From positions 1-56,439 of the forward strand of contig JAZNLO010000016.1 of assembly GCA_045579085.1 (NCBI GenBank): a stretch of 56,439 nt of DNA. The letters are read 5' to 3'. Shown here piece by piece: positions 25,639-34,793 of this stretch. Source of the stretch: RGIG2206 sp045579085 (GTDB lineage Bacteria > Bacillota > Clostridia > Oscillospirales > Acutalibacteraceae). The notes below the pieces were generated by a model that was not told the origin of the DNA, did no database searches, and worked only from the letters and a program-made list of their open reading frames with translations. Numbering within the stretch: position 1 is the stretch's first letter; each line of letters opens with the position of its first letter. A program made the translations under genes and the position numbers.

Positions 25639-28600
25639 TTATTTTATTAATTTAACGTTTTCTTTGCCGAATATTCCTTCCAGTTCGGTAACAAGCGATT
25701 GATTAGGTTGAATCCACAGATTTTTCGGTGCTACTACCCTTTTATTATTGTCGTTAAAATAGACGTAAACGGGAACGTCGCCCTTAAAACCTGAGATTAT
25801 ATTAACCAACCTGTCGAATTCAGGAGAAGTCTTAGACTTAACCCTCACGTGCAGACCCGAACGCTTTTTATTCTCACTCGCATCCTCAGACCTCTTGGTT
25901 GGCTGTAAAATAGTTTCAGCTACAATCTCGGTCTTACCTTCGGAATACTGAGAAATCTTGCCCTTTATAACCAACACAGCAGACTTATTTAACACATTCT
26001 CGCACTTTGCAAGAAGCTGCGGAAATACAACAACTGTAATGCTGCCGCTTTCATCGCTGCAGTTTACAACCGCCATTGTAGCGCCTGATTTTACAGTTCT
26101 TTTCTTCACTCCCGACACTCTTATAAGAAGCGACACAGGTTTGTTTTTAAATTCATCCGTTCTCTCAAGCACATCAGAAACATATACACAGCTGTTTGCC
26201 TTAAAATCAGCCTTGTACTTATCAAACGAGTGTCCGGAGATATAAAAGCCTGTATATTCAACTTCCATATCAAGCTTCTCGTCGTCTGAGTAATCCTCAC
26301 AAGCGGTGATGAAATCAGAATCACTGAGCTTTGCTTCTTCAAATGCTGTGTCAAAAAATCCAACCTGTCCATCGGACAGACGCCTTTTTTCGTCGGCAAC
26401 AGAATTATAGATTGACTCAACCGCCATCACAAGCTGCTTTCGATTACTGTTAATGGAGTCAAACGCACCGCATCTGATAAGTGAATCAAGCGCGCGGCGG
26501 TTGAAATCCTTGCCGTACATACGCTTGCAAAAATCGTAAAGGCCTTTAAACTCGCCACCCGACTGACGCTCTGAAATCACAAGCTCAATCAGGTTATAGC
26601 CAAGATTTTTAACAGCAAGCAGTCCAAAACGGATACAGCTTCCGTCAATAGTAAACGCACTTCCGGAGCGGTTAATATCAGGCGGTAACACCTTAACAGC
26701 CTCTGCCTTACATTCGTCAATATACTTGCTCACCTTTGCCGAGCTATCCAAAACATTAGACAAAAGTGCTGCAAAATACTCTTTCTTATAGTGACATTTC
26801 AGGTAAGCTGTGTAATATGCAACGTGTGCATACGCTGCAGCGTGAGATTTGTTAAATGCGTAAGAAGCAAATGATGACATTTCATCAAATATCTCCCCTG
26901 CCACTTTCTCAGGCACTCCACGCTTAACCGCGCCCTCGCACTCACTGTCACCATATATAAACGCATTGCGTTCACTCTGCATAACATCGTGTTTCTTCTT
27001 TGCCATCGCACGCCGAACAATATCTGCTCGTCCAAGTGAATAGCCCGCAATATCCCTGAATATACGCATAACCTGTTCCTGATATACTATGCAGCCGTTT
27101 GTAACCTCCAAAATCGGTCTTAACAGCTCGGTTGCATACTGTATGGAATCAGGATTTTTTCTGCCCTCGATATACTTTGGAATCGAATCCATAGGGCCTG
27201 GTCTGTAAAGCGAGGTCATCGCTATCAAGTCTTCGATTCTGTAAGGCTGCAGCTGAGTGAGAATATTCCTCAAGCCCTTATTCTCAAACTGAAACACGCC
27301 TTCAGTTCTACCCTCGCAAAACATCTTAAATGTCTTTTTGTCGTTCAGTGGCACGTTTGAAATATCGAAGTCAGGCTCACTAATTTGAATTAGCTTTACA
27401 GCATCATCGATAGTGGTGAGGTTTCTTAAGCCTAAAAAATCCATCTTAAGCAAACCAAGCTGCTCGATATCACCCATCGTATACTGAGTCACAACCGCAT
27501 CGTCGTTTAGAGCAAGCGGAACATAGTCAAACACGCGCTTTCTTGTAATAACAACGGCTGCTGCGTGCCTCGAAGGATGACGTGGCATACCCTCGATTTT
27601 TAACGCAAACTCAACAAGCCGTTTAACGCTTCTGTCAGACTCAATCAAATCTCTTAACTCTTTGGAACGCTCAACTGCATCCGCTAAAGTTATATTTAGC
27701 TCATTTGGAATCAAAGCTGCGATTGAGTCAACCTTAGCATAACTGAGCCCAAGCACTCTGCCAACATCTCTTACAGCAGCGTGTGCAGCCAAAGTGCCAA
27801 AGGTAACAATCTGTGCAACGTGGTCCAATCCGTATTTATTTATTACATACTGAATAACATCCTGACGTTTTGTGTGCCCGAAATCAATATCAAAGTCAGG
27901 CATAGTAACTCTTTCAGGATTAAGAAAGCGTTCAAAAAGCAAATCGTATTTTATGGGGTCAACGTCAGTTATACCAACGCAGTAAGCACAAAGGCTACCC
28001 GCACCCGAGCCACGACCTGGTCCAACAGGTATGTTATGCGTTTTTGCATAATTTACAAAGTCTTGAACAATCAAAAAATAGTCGGTAAAGCCCATCTCGT
28101 CAATAACGCTAAGTTCATGCTCAAGGCGCTTTTTAACCGCTTCATTAACCTCGCCGTAACGCTTAATAGCACCGTCGAAGCACATCTTTTTAAAGTACTC
28201 GTAATGATTTTTATCGCCTATATCAAAGTCAGGCAACACAGTGTTGCCAAACTCAAACTCAACATTACACCTTTGCGCAATCTCATCAGACATTTTTACA
28301 GCATCTTCAAACTGCGGCAAAGCCTCAATCATCTCCGCCTCAGTTTTAACATAAAACTCGGGCGTTGGCAAAGCCATTGGGTTTTCTTCATCGATATTTT
28401 TATTAGTATTTATGCACACCAAAAGCTTTTGAACTTCACTATCGTTTTTGCTGATATAATGCGCATCGTTTGTTGCAACAAGCGGTATGCCTGTCTCATT
28501 TGAAAGTCGCCTTAAAAGCGGCAAAATTTTTGTTTGCTCATCAAGTCCATGATTTTGCACCTCAAGGAAATAGTTGCCCTTACCGAATATACTCTGATAT

Positions 28601-29079
28601 CTTAATGCAACAGACTTTGCAGTGTCGTATTCGTCAGCAGACAAATTGCGCGCAATTTCGCCAGCAAGGCAGCCTGAAAGCGCTATTATTCCCTCGTGAT
28701 ATTTTTCAAGCAGCTCCAAATCAATTCTCGGTTTAAAATAAAATCCCTCAGTAAAAGAATAAGATACAAGCTTTATTAAATTCTCGTAGCCTTTGTTGTT
28801 TTCACACAACAAAACCAAATGATAATACTCATTATCAAGATTTTTAACCTTATCGAGTCTGCTTCTCTTCGCAACGTAAACTTCGCAACCGATTATAGGC
28901 TTTATACCCTCAGCAATAGCCGCCTTATAAAAACCGATTGCGCCATACATTACACCGTGGTCAGTTATAGCAACAGCGTTTTGACCGTTCATTTTGACAG
29001 CCTTAACAAGCTCGCTTATGCGGCAAGCGCCGTCAAGCAAGCTGTATTCAGTATGCGTGTGCAAATGAACAAACGCCAT
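25639..29079 (-). CDS. dnaE: DNA polymerase III subunit alpha (DnaE)
   Basis: This is a C-family replicative polymerase subunit of the DnaE type (not PolC). The 1146-residue protein starts with a PHP domain (FVHLHTHTEYSLLDGACRIS). The catalytic acidic motif is PDFDIDFGHTKRQDVIQYV near residue 400, preceded by GPGRGSGAGSLCAYCVGITD. YRPGPMDSIPKYIEGRKN and ASYAFNKSHAAAYAHVAYYT belong to the fingers. A helix-hairpin region and an OB fold (SGSITVVVFPQLLAKC near 1030) close the protein. It follows whiA by 11 bases with AAGGAG upstream of ATG 29079. Confidence 0.98.
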   Translation of the reverse strand: MAFVHLHTHTEYSLLDGACRISELVKAVKMNGQNAVAITDHGVMYGAIGFYKAAIAEGIKPIIGCEVYVAKRSRLDKVKNLDNEYYHLVLLCENNKGYENLIKLVSYSFTEGFYFKPRIDLELLEKYHEGIIALSGCLAGEIARNLSADEYDTAKSVALRYQSIFGKGNYFLEVQNHGLDEQTKILPLLRRLSNETGIPLVATNDAHYISKNDSEVQKLLVCINTNKNIDEENPMALPTPEFYVKTEAEMIEALPQFEDAVKMSDEIAQRCNVEFEFGNTVLPDFDIGDKNHYEYFKKMCFDGAIKRYGEVNEAVKKRLEHELSVIDEMGFTDYFLIVQDFVNYAKTHNIPVGPGRGSGAGSLCAYCVGITDVDPIKYDLLFERFLNPERVTMPDFDIDFGHTKRQDVIQYVINKYGLDHVAQIVTFGTLAAHAAVRDVGRVLGLSYAKVDSIAALIPNELNITLADAVERSKELRDLIESDRSVKRLVEFALKIEGMPRHPSRHAAAVVITRKRVFDYVPLALNDDAVVTQYTMGDIEQLGLLKMDFLGLRNLTTIDDAVKLIQISEPDFDISNVPLNDKKTFKMFCEGRTEGVFQFENKGLRNILTQLQPYRIEDLIAMTSLYRPGPMDSIPKYIEGRKNPDSIQYATELLRPILEVTNGCIVYQEQVMRIFRDIAGYSLGRADIVRRAMAKKKHDVMQSERNAFIYGDSECEGAVKRGVPEKVAGEIFDEMSSFASYAFNKSHAAAYAHVAYYTAYLKCHYKKEYFAALLSNVLDSSAKVSKYIDECKAEAVKVLPPDINRSGSAFTIDGSCIRFGLLAVKNLGYNLIELVISERQSGGEFKGLYDFCKRMYGKDFNRRALDSLIRCGAFDSINSNRKQLVMAVESIYNSVADEKRRLSDGQVGFFDTAFEEAKLSDSDFITACEDYSDDEKLDMEVEYTGFYISGHSFDKYKADFKANSCVYVSDVLERTDEFKNKPVSLLIRVSGVKKRTVKSGATMAVVNCSDESGSITVVVFPQLLAKCENVLNKSAVLVIKGKISQYSEGKTEIVAETILQPTKRSEDASENKKRSGLHVRVKSKTSPEFDRLVNIISGFKGDVPVYVYFNDNNKRVVAPKNLWIQPNQSLVTELEGIFGKENVKLIK

Positions 29080-29090
29080 AGCTTTTCTCC

Positions 29091-29948
29091 TTATAATTTG
29101 TTTGATATATCAATCAGTTTTTTAAGTCTTCTGTCAAGTGTGGAACGTCCAATCTTAGACATCTCAACAAGCTCGTTAAGCGACGAATCAGGGTTATTTA
29201 GCCTTAAATCAGCAACCTGCCTTAACTCGTCAGAAAGGTCGTTAAAAGCGCCTAAACGCTTGATTTTTTCTATTGCATCAACCTGTGCGGTGGATATTGC
29301 ATAGGTTTTAAGATAGTTTGAGGTTTCAAAGTTGCTTTTTCTGTTTATCTTGTTAGTATAGTTTTTCTCAACCTTTATCTCCATTAAAGACAGCGAGCTG
29401 CTTGTTGCTCCCATAAAAGTAAGCAAGTCCTCAATTGAGCTGCTATCAATAAAATATATATTAACGCTTGAGTCTTTCCTGACCGAACTTTTCGGTGAAA
29501 ATCCGCAAGAACTTAAAAAGTCAGCAAAAATTTTGCTTGCTTTTATGTTTGGCAATAAAAAATCGAGCCTGTAATTTTTGTGAGGGTCAACAAGATGGCC
29601 GCAAGACATAAATGCTCCACGAACAAAAGCCGAAGCACAACAATCCTTTTTAATATACGCTGAATCAAGGAAGCTAAAATCTTCAATATCGACATCCGAG
29701 CAGCCTTCTAACAAGGCGGTATAGCTTTTACCTGCCGCAGAAACCTTCACCTTGCATTCAGCGTTAAAATACCGGTCAAACCTTGAAACCGCAACCTTTG
29801 CCACATCAGCCTGTTGACTGCGAAAAACAACCTTGCCGTCAGCAGTCTTCTTCAGTGACAGGCTAAGGCCCATACACTCGGCTCTCTGGCAGCATTTATG
29901 GCTCTTTATCAACGCTAACTCCGATTTTACATGATTACAAAACGACAC
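29091..29948 (-). CDS. whiA: WhiA sporulation/cell-division regulator
   Basis: WhiA is a conserved Gram-positive DNA-binding protein with a degenerate LAGLIDADG homing-endonuclease-like N part and a C-terminal helix-turn-helix. In Streptomyces it is needed for sporulation division; in Bacillus it affects division and chromosome segregation. The 285-residue protein contains KSELALIKSHKCCQRAECMG, CCASAFVRGAFMSCGHLVDP (endonuclease-like core), then TNYLK-type NRKSNFETSNYLKTYAISTA and the HTH region SLNELVEMSKIGRSTLDRRL. It lies between rapZ and dnaE. The usual neighbour yvcK is missing. Confidence 0.95.
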   Translation of the reverse strand: MSFCNHVKSELALIKSHKCCQRAECMGLSLSLKKTADGKVVFRSQQADVAKVAVSRFDRYFNAECKVKVSAAGKSYTALLEGCSDVDIEDFSFLDSAYIKKDCCASAFVRGAFMSCGHLVDPHKNYRLDFLLPNIKASKIFADFLSSCGFSPKSSVRKDSSVNIYFIDSSSIEDLLTFMGATSSSLSLMEIKVEKNYTNKINRKSNFETSNYLKTYAISTAQVDAIEKIKRLGAFNDLSDELRQVADLRLNNPDSSLNELVEMSKIGRSTLDRRLKKLIDISNKL

Positions 29949-29969
29949 GATTTTTCACAACCTATATTA

Positions 29970-30827
29970 TCATCTGCTGATATCCCTGTGATTGACTGTA
30001 ACGTCATAACCCGACTCAGTCAAATGCTCGGATAATGCTCTTGCAAAAGAAACAGAACGGTGCTTTCCACCTGTGCAGCAAAAAGCTATAACCAACTGTG
30101 ATTTGCCCTCTTTAACATACAAGGGAAGCATATAATCAATCAAGGAAAACAGCTTGTCTCTTATCTCAATTGCCTCATCAAAGCTGAACACATAGTCATA
30201 AATCTCTTCATCAAGGCCCGTTTTTTTCTTTAACTCATCAATATAAAAAGGATTCGGCAAGCATCGTACGTCAAAGCACAAGTCTGCATAATTAAAGCTG
30301 CCGTATTTTGCCCCATATGAAACGCATAATATATTTATAGCCGAATTCGGACTCTTGAGAAATAAATTATTGATATGCTCCTTAAGTTCCGACGGAGACA
30401 TAAAAGAAGTATCAACGATATAATCAGAGAAATTCCTAATCGGCGTTATAAGTTCACGCTCTTTTGATATTGCATCAGTGATTATATCATTGCAAGCATC
30501 AAGAAGCGGATGCCTTCTGCGTGTTTCCTTATATCTGTTAAGTAAAACGTCGTCCGATGCATCAATAAACATAACCTTGCAGTCAACGGCATCGCCTTTA
30601 AGCTTTACAATCGCCTGTGCTATAACAGGATAAAACTCATCGCTTCTTGTATCAACGCCGATGGCAACGTTCTGATGAGATACTTTTAAATTTTTCAATA
30701 AATCCGTCAGGCTTATCAGCAGCTCTGGCGGCACATTGTCCATACAATAATAGCCAATGTCCTCTAAAGCATCCATCGCTTTGGACTTGCCTGCACCAGA
30801 CATTCCTGTAACAATAAGCAACTTCAT
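29970..30827 (-). CDS. rapZ: RNase adapter RapZ / YvcJ-family nucleotide-binding protein
   Basis: RapZ/YvcJ proteins have an N-terminal P-loop NTPase domain and a C-terminal domain that senses cell-wall precursors in E. coli; in Bacillus YvcJ affects competence. The 285-residue product has Walker A VTGMSGAGKSKAMDALEDIG (near 5-24), YYCMDNVPPELL, GVDTRSDEF, and the C-terminal FDVRCLPNPFYIDELKKKTG and IAFCCTGGKHRSVSFARALS. I chose ATG 30827, with AGGTGAG inside the end of murB; GTG 30836 is less likely. The genes murB and rapZ are nearly contiguous. Confidence 0.95.
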   Translation of the reverse strand: MKLLIVTGMSGAGKSKAMDALEDIGYYCMDNVPPELLISLTDLLKNLKVSHQNVAIGVDTRSDEFYPVIAQAIVKLKGDAVDCKVMFIDASDDVLLNRYKETRRRHPLLDACNDIITDAISKERELITPIRNFSDYIVDTSFMSPSELKEHINNLFLKSPNSAINILCVSYGAKYGSFNYADLCFDVRCLPNPFYIDELKKKTGLDEEIYDYVFSFDEAIEIRDKLFSLIDYMLPLYVKEGKSQLVIAFCCTGGKHRSVSFARALSEHLTESGYDVTVNHRDISR

Positions 30828-30828
30828 A

Positions 30829-31737
30829 TTACTCACCTATAAACTTTATTTCACATTCAAGACGTACTCCGTGCCTTAAAAAGACTTCTTCCTTAGTCTT
30901 TTCAATCAAAAGCTTTAAATCGTGGCAAGTGGCATTACCTTTATTTATCATAAAGCCTGCGTGCTTTTCACTGATTTGAGCATCGCCGACAGCTTCGCCT
31001 TTAAGTCCGCTCTCATCAATCAAGGCGGCTGCAAAATTGCCCTCAGGGCGCTTAAACACGCTACCCGCGCTTGGATATTCAAGAGGCTGCTTATCACGTC
31101 TACGGCTCATTAAATCGTCCATTTTTTCTCTTATTTCAGACTGAACTGCAGGTGTAAGCCTGAAGGTTGAAGACACAATTATCTCATCGTTGTCTGAGAA
31201 GCGACTGTGCCTATATGACAAATCGAGCTCATCTGCAGAATATTTAACAAGATTTCCGTTAGAGTCTATACACTCGCACTCAATCAAGGTATCCTTAATT
31301 TCGCCGCCATAGGCGCCAGCATTCATACAAACAGCTCCGCCAACAGTTCCGGGTATGCCCCACAGGCACTCAACTCCGCTGAGAGAATTCTCAAACGCAA
31401 AGCTGCAAAGCGAGGCAAGCTTAACTCCTGCAGAGCACTTAACATCAACCGCACTGATAAGCTCAATTTCATCAGCCAACGCGGCAGTTGAAATAACAAC
31501 GCCCCTATATCCGTTATCGGAGAAAACCACGTTTGAGCAATTGCCAAGCACCACATAAGGCACATTGTTATCAGCACAGATTTTTCTGCACTCAGCTATA
31601 GACTCAACGCTCTTTGGCACCGCATATATGTCTGCATTGCCGCCAATATGAAACGTTGTATGCTTTTTCATTGGTTCGTTTTCAATACAGTAAGCACCTG
31701 CAGCTTCAAGCAGATTCTTCAACTCAATTTTATTCAA
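30829..31737 (-). CDS. murB: UDP-N-acetylenolpyruvoylglucosamine reductase (TTG start)
   Basis: MurB reduces the enolpyruvyl group to make UDP-MurNAc for peptidoglycan, using FAD and NADPH. Visible motifs are KHTTFHIGGNADIYAVPKS, the FAD site LWGIPGTVGGAVCMNAGAYG, YRHSRF, SAGSVFKRPEGNFAAALIDE with the catalytic Ser region, and ISEKHAGFMINKGNAT with the catalytic Glu. Length fits type II MurB. The best start is TTG 31737: GGAGG lies eight bases before it. The in-frame ATG at 31770 would overlap the end of hprK and lacks a ribosome binding site. Confidence 0.96.
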   Translation of the reverse strand: MNKIELKNLLEAAGAYCIENEPMKKHTTFHIGGNADIYAVPKSVESIAECRKICADNNVPYVVLGNCSNVVFSDNGYRGVVISTAALADEIELISAVDVKCSAGVKLASLCSFAFENSLSGVECLWGIPGTVGGAVCMNAGAYGGEIKDTLIECECIDSNGNLVKYSADELDLSYRHSRFSDNDEIIVSSTFRLTPAVQSEIREKMDDLMSRRRDKQPLEYPSAGSVFKRPEGNFAAALIDESGLKGEAVGDAQISEKHAGFMINKGNATCHDLKLLIEKTKEEVFLRHGVRLECEIKFIGE

Positions 31738-31754
31738 GGAACAAACCTCCAAAG

Positions 31755-32723
31755 TTAATATAACTGCCATTCATCCTTTGCAGCATCAGACTTCTGCGAA
31801 TCATCATCCCCCATTCCAAGCTTTTTGAGCAGCTCGGCAGCAGCGTTGTAGCCCATTTTCTTCTGACGGTTATTCATAGCAGCAACCTCAATAATTACCG
31901 CAAGATTACGTCCGGGTTTTACAGGCACTGTAAGCGAAGGGACAGTGATTCCCAGAATTTCAACAGTTTCACTATCAAGTCCCATACGGTCATATACCTT
32001 TTCGGAATCCCAAGGCTCCATATTAATAACCATATCAATCTTCTCGGTAAGCTTAACCGAGCCCATACCGAAAATTCTTCTTACGTTAACAATGCCTATT
32101 CCCCTAAGCTCGATATAATGCCTGATATTTTCAGGAGCGGTGCCAACTAAGGTTTTTCCTGAAACCTTGCGGATTTCAACGGCATCATCAGCTATAAGTC
32201 TATGACCTCTCTTAACAAGCTCAATAGCTGTTTCACTCTTACCCACTCCGCTCTCTCCGAGCAAAAGCAAGCCTTCGCCGTAAACCTCAACGAGCACGCC
32301 GTGACGTGTAACTCTTGGCGCAAGTTCAACATTAAGGAATGAAATCAAGCTCGACATAAAGCTTGATGTTGAATCGTTAGTTCTAAGAAGCGGTACCTGA
32401 TGCTCTCGACATAAGTCTACCATCTTTTCAGGAATTTCGAGCCCTCTGGAAATAATTATTCCCGCAGGCTTTAATCCTATAAATTTCTCAAGAGATTTAT
32501 CCACTCCGTTATCTTTTCCGCAAAGGAATTCAAGCTCTGATTTTCCAATTATTTCAAGTCTGGTAACATCGAAATACTCAAAAAAACCTGCAAGCTGAAG
32601 TCCGGGACGATTAACGTCTGCAGTTGAAATAAATATTTCATTTGCGTCCTTTGGCAGATATATTACTTCAAGCGAAAATTCATTAATTATTTTATTAAGT
32701 GAAACAGAAAAATTGGTATGCAT
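31755..32723 (-). CDS. hprK: HPr kinase/phosphorylase
   Basis: HprK phosphorylates HPr (and possibly Crh) on Ser46 and controls carbon catabolite repression in Firmicutes. The product has the N-terminal domain ending NSTSSFMSSLI, the P-loop LLGESGVGKSETAIELVKRG, the HprK signature ELRGIGIVNVRRIFGMGSVK and the C-terminal PVKPGRNLAVIIEVAAMNNR. I chose ATG 32723, which has a GAGGCGG site; ATG 32744 is the longer alternative. It heads the hprK-murB-rapZ-whiA-dnaE unit and is divergent from the glycosyltransferase gene. Confidence 0.97.
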   Translation of the reverse strand: MHTNFSVSLNKIINEFSLEVIYLPKDANEIFISTADVNRPGLQLAGFFEYFDVTRLEIIGKSELEFLCGKDNGVDKSLEKFIGLKPAGIIISRGLEIPEKMVDLCREHQVPLLRTNDSTSSFMSSLISFLNVELAPRVTRHGVLVEVYGEGLLLLGESGVGKSETAIELVKRGHRLIADDAVEIRKVSGKTLVGTAPENIRHYIELRGIGIVNVRRIFGMGSVKLTEKIDMVINMEPWDSEKVYDRMGLDSETVEILGITVPSLTVPVKPGRNLAVIIEVAAMNNRQKKMGYNAAAELLKKLGMGDDDSQKSDAAKDEWQLY

Positions 32724-32758
32724 TTTTACACCGCCTCTTAACATATTTTCTCATAATA

Positions 32759-32787
32759 ATTATATAACATATTTCACAAAAAGTAAA
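32759..32787 (-). promoter_or_regulatory. Sigma-A promoter of hprK operon
   Basis: TTTACT (32787-32782) and TATAAT (32764-32759) on the minus strand are 17 bases apart. Confidence 0.75.
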
Positions 32788-32798
32788 CCTTTTATAAT

Positions 32799-32827
32799 TT
32801 GACTTTTTTGCTTTACAAGTTTATTAT
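32799..32827 (+). promoter_or_regulatory. Sigma-A promoter of GT4 glycosyltransferase
   Basis: TTGACT (32799-32804) is followed after 17 bases by TATTAT (32822-32827), overlapping TATAAT at 32825-32830. The leader is very short, since the ATG is at 32846. Confidence 0.68.
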
Positions 32828-32845
32828 AATTATGAGGTGAAAAAT

Positions 32846-34030
32846 ATGAGCTTGAAAATCGGATTGCTAAACGACTCATTCCCGCCTATGATTGACGGAG
32901 TTGCAAACGCTGTTAAGGCGTATGCTGATATACTGTCAGAACATGATGAGCCTGTTGTAATTACGCCAAAATATCCTCACATTGTTGATAAATACCCTTA
33001 TGAAGTTTTTAGATATCAATCTATTCCCACCGATAAAATTTTAAGTTATCGCGCCGGTAACCCATTTAACCCAATTTCAGTTGCCGAGCTTATCAACAAA
33101 AAATTTGATATTCTCCATGTGCATTGTCCGTTTGCCTCAGCTGTGCTTGCAATTATTATTAAAAAGCTTAGCAGTAAAAAAATTCCGCTTGTGTTCACTT
33201 ATCACACGAAATTTGACATTGATATCACAAAACGTATTCCAATTAAAAAAATGCGCAGATTCATAACCAAATTCTTAGTGAAAAATATATCAGCTATGGA
33301 TGAGGTTTGGGTTGTTTCAGAAGGTGCAGGAGAAAACCTAAGAGATATCGGTTACAAAGGTGCCTACAGGGTTATGCCAAACGGTACCGATTTTGAAAAG
33401 CGCAGAGCGGATGACAGCTTGACTGCATCATTAAAGAAAAAGCACGGCATAAAAGACGATGAAAAGGTTTTCTTGTTTGTTGGACGTATGATGTGGTATA
33501 AAAATATCGGCATCATTATCAACGCTATGAAAATTTTGAAAGAAAAAGGCATAAAGTTCAAAATGGTTATGGTTGGTCAGGGCGATGACCTCTTCTCAAT
33601 GCAACACTACGCTCAAGAGCTTGGTCTAAAAGATAACTTTGTTTTCACAGGCGCAGTTTTTGACAGAGAGCTTTTGCGCGGCTACTACTCCATTGCCGAC
33701 TTGTTTATCTTCCCTTCAACGTATGATACCTCAGGCTTAGTCGTAAAGGAAGCTGCTGCGTGCAACTGCCCGAGCGTTTTAGTAAAGAACAGCTGCGCTG
33801 CCGAAGGCATCGAAGATAAGATTTCGGGTTATCTATGCGAAGAAAACGCTGAGTCGTGCGCTGACACAATCTTCGCTGCAATCAACGATGAAAAAACGCT
33901 CAGGCAAGTTAGCATATGTGCTGGTGAAAAGGTATATTATTCTTGGAATGATGCAGTTAACGACGCTAAACTCAGATATGAAGAATTGATTAAATCTAAA
34001 AAAACAAAAGAAAGCTTCTGGCGAAGATAA
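32846..34030 (+). CDS. Family GT4 glycosyltransferase, possibly diacylglycerol glycosyltransferase
   Basis: The 394-residue protein is a GT-B retaining glycosyltransferase. The N half starts KIGLLNDSFPPMIDGVANAV, as in MgtA/PimB-like and glucosyl-diacylglycerol synthases, and includes DILHVHCPFA and PLVFTYHTKFD. The C half has FVGRMMWYKNIGIIINAM, MVGQGDDL and PSTYDTSGLVVKEAAACNCP. The last block is the EX7E motif with the first Glu replaced by Asp. No signal peptide or membrane helix is seen; such enzymes sit on the inner membrane face. A role in glycolipid or lipoteichoic acid anchor synthesis is likely but unproven. ATG 32846 follows GAGGTG. Confidence 0.85.
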   Translation: MSLKIGLLNDSFPPMIDGVANAVKAYADILSEHDEPVVITPKYPHIVDKYPYEVFRYQSIPTDKILSYRAGNPFNPISVAELINKKFDILHVHCPFASAVLAIIIKKLSSKKIPLVFTYHTKFDIDITKRIPIKKMRRFITKFLVKNISAMDEVWVVSEGAGENLRDIGYKGAYRVMPNGTDFEKRRADDSLTASLKKKHGIKDDEKVFLFVGRMMWYKNIGIIINAMKILKEKGIKFKMVMVGQGDDLFSMQHYAQELGLKDNFVFTGAVFDRELLRGYYSIADLFIFPSTYDTSGLVVKEAAACNCPSVLVKNSCAAEGIEDKISGYLCEENAESCADTIFAAINDEKTLRQVSICAGEKVYYSWNDAVNDAKLRYEELIKSKKTKESFWRR

Positions 34031-34036
34031 AATATT

Positions 34037-34070
34037 AAAAAACAGGTCGGTTAAAACCGACCTGTTTTTT
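34037..34070. terminator. Bidirectional terminator between GT4 and amidase genes
   Basis: A 14-bp stem (AAAAAACAGGTCGG with its inverse) encloses TTAAAA. Its right edge touches the stop codon of the minus-strand amidase gene at 34070-34072. Confidence 0.9.
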
Positions 34071-34711
34071 TAATATTGATTGATTACCCTTTGCAATTCA
34101 TTTTTAAGGTCATTGTAGCGTTTTTCATAAGTATAGTCCCCTGCTACCGGTGTGTCTGACACACCGGGCTCAAGTCCCACACCCTCAGGAAATACAAATG
34201 GTATCCCGAAATATTCGCAAAAGCCTCTTGTAGTTAACTCAGCAAAAGTTTGCATTCTAACGTGAAACAAAGTGGCATCGTCAACGTTATCGTGGAACAC
34301 AATCTCGTCATAAACGCACGGCGAGCTCGAATACCTGATTTCATACAAGCTTCTGTTTTGATTAACGTATATCGGGTTTGGATAAACCTGCGGCCTAAAT
34401 CTTGCAATATCCTGTGCACAGGTATACGCGGCATTACCCTCGACTGCATTGTAAACCAACAATACCGAATATGTTGTGGTTGTGTTAAATGCGTTTGTAT
34501 GGCACGCATAATGTATGTCAGGTCCCCATGCGTTGCTTTCTGCTACTGCTTCTTGAAAGGTTTTGTTGTAGTTTCTTTTGTATTCAATCCCACTTGCATC
34601 AAAAAAGCGTTGTAATATGTCAGCGTATAACTGACAATGGTCCTTTTCTGTATCACCGTATTCGCATAAGTTAAACGTTTGCACACTCGGCGAAATATAC
34701 ACTCTCGGCAT
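34070..34711 (-). CDS. N-acetylmuramoyl-L-alanine amidase-like protein (endolysin style)
   Basis: The 213-residue protein resembles zinc-dependent amidases of the Amidase_3 type that cut the MurNAc-L-Ala bond. Seen are VYISPSVQTFNLCEYGDTEK at the start (Glu of the first motif), PDIHYACHTNAFN with the central zinc His, and YDEIVFHDNVDDA with the catalytic Glu. The usual first-strand zinc His (GHGG) is replaced by SPS, as in some clostridial and phage endolysins. A short tail near 180-213 ends in a possible helix. No signal peptide or holin neighbour is seen. It may be a phage-derived lysin, a spore/mother-cell enzyme, or released by lysis. Confidence 0.75.
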   Translation of the reverse strand: MPRVYISPSVQTFNLCEYGDTEKDHCQLYADILQRFFDASGIEYKRNYNKTFQEAVAESNAWGPDIHYACHTNAFNTTTTYSVLLVYNAVEGNAAYTCAQDIARFRPQVYPNPIYVNQNRSLYEIRYSSSPCVYDEIVFHDNVDDATLFHVRMQTFAELTTRGFCEYFGIPFVFPEGVGLEPGVSDTPVAGDYTYEKRYNDLKNELQRVINQY

Positions 34712-34793
34712 AACAATACACCTCCATATACCATACTATGCAAATTGGACCATTTAGCCACAATTTAGTATGAGATATAGAGGTTTGTTTTGA

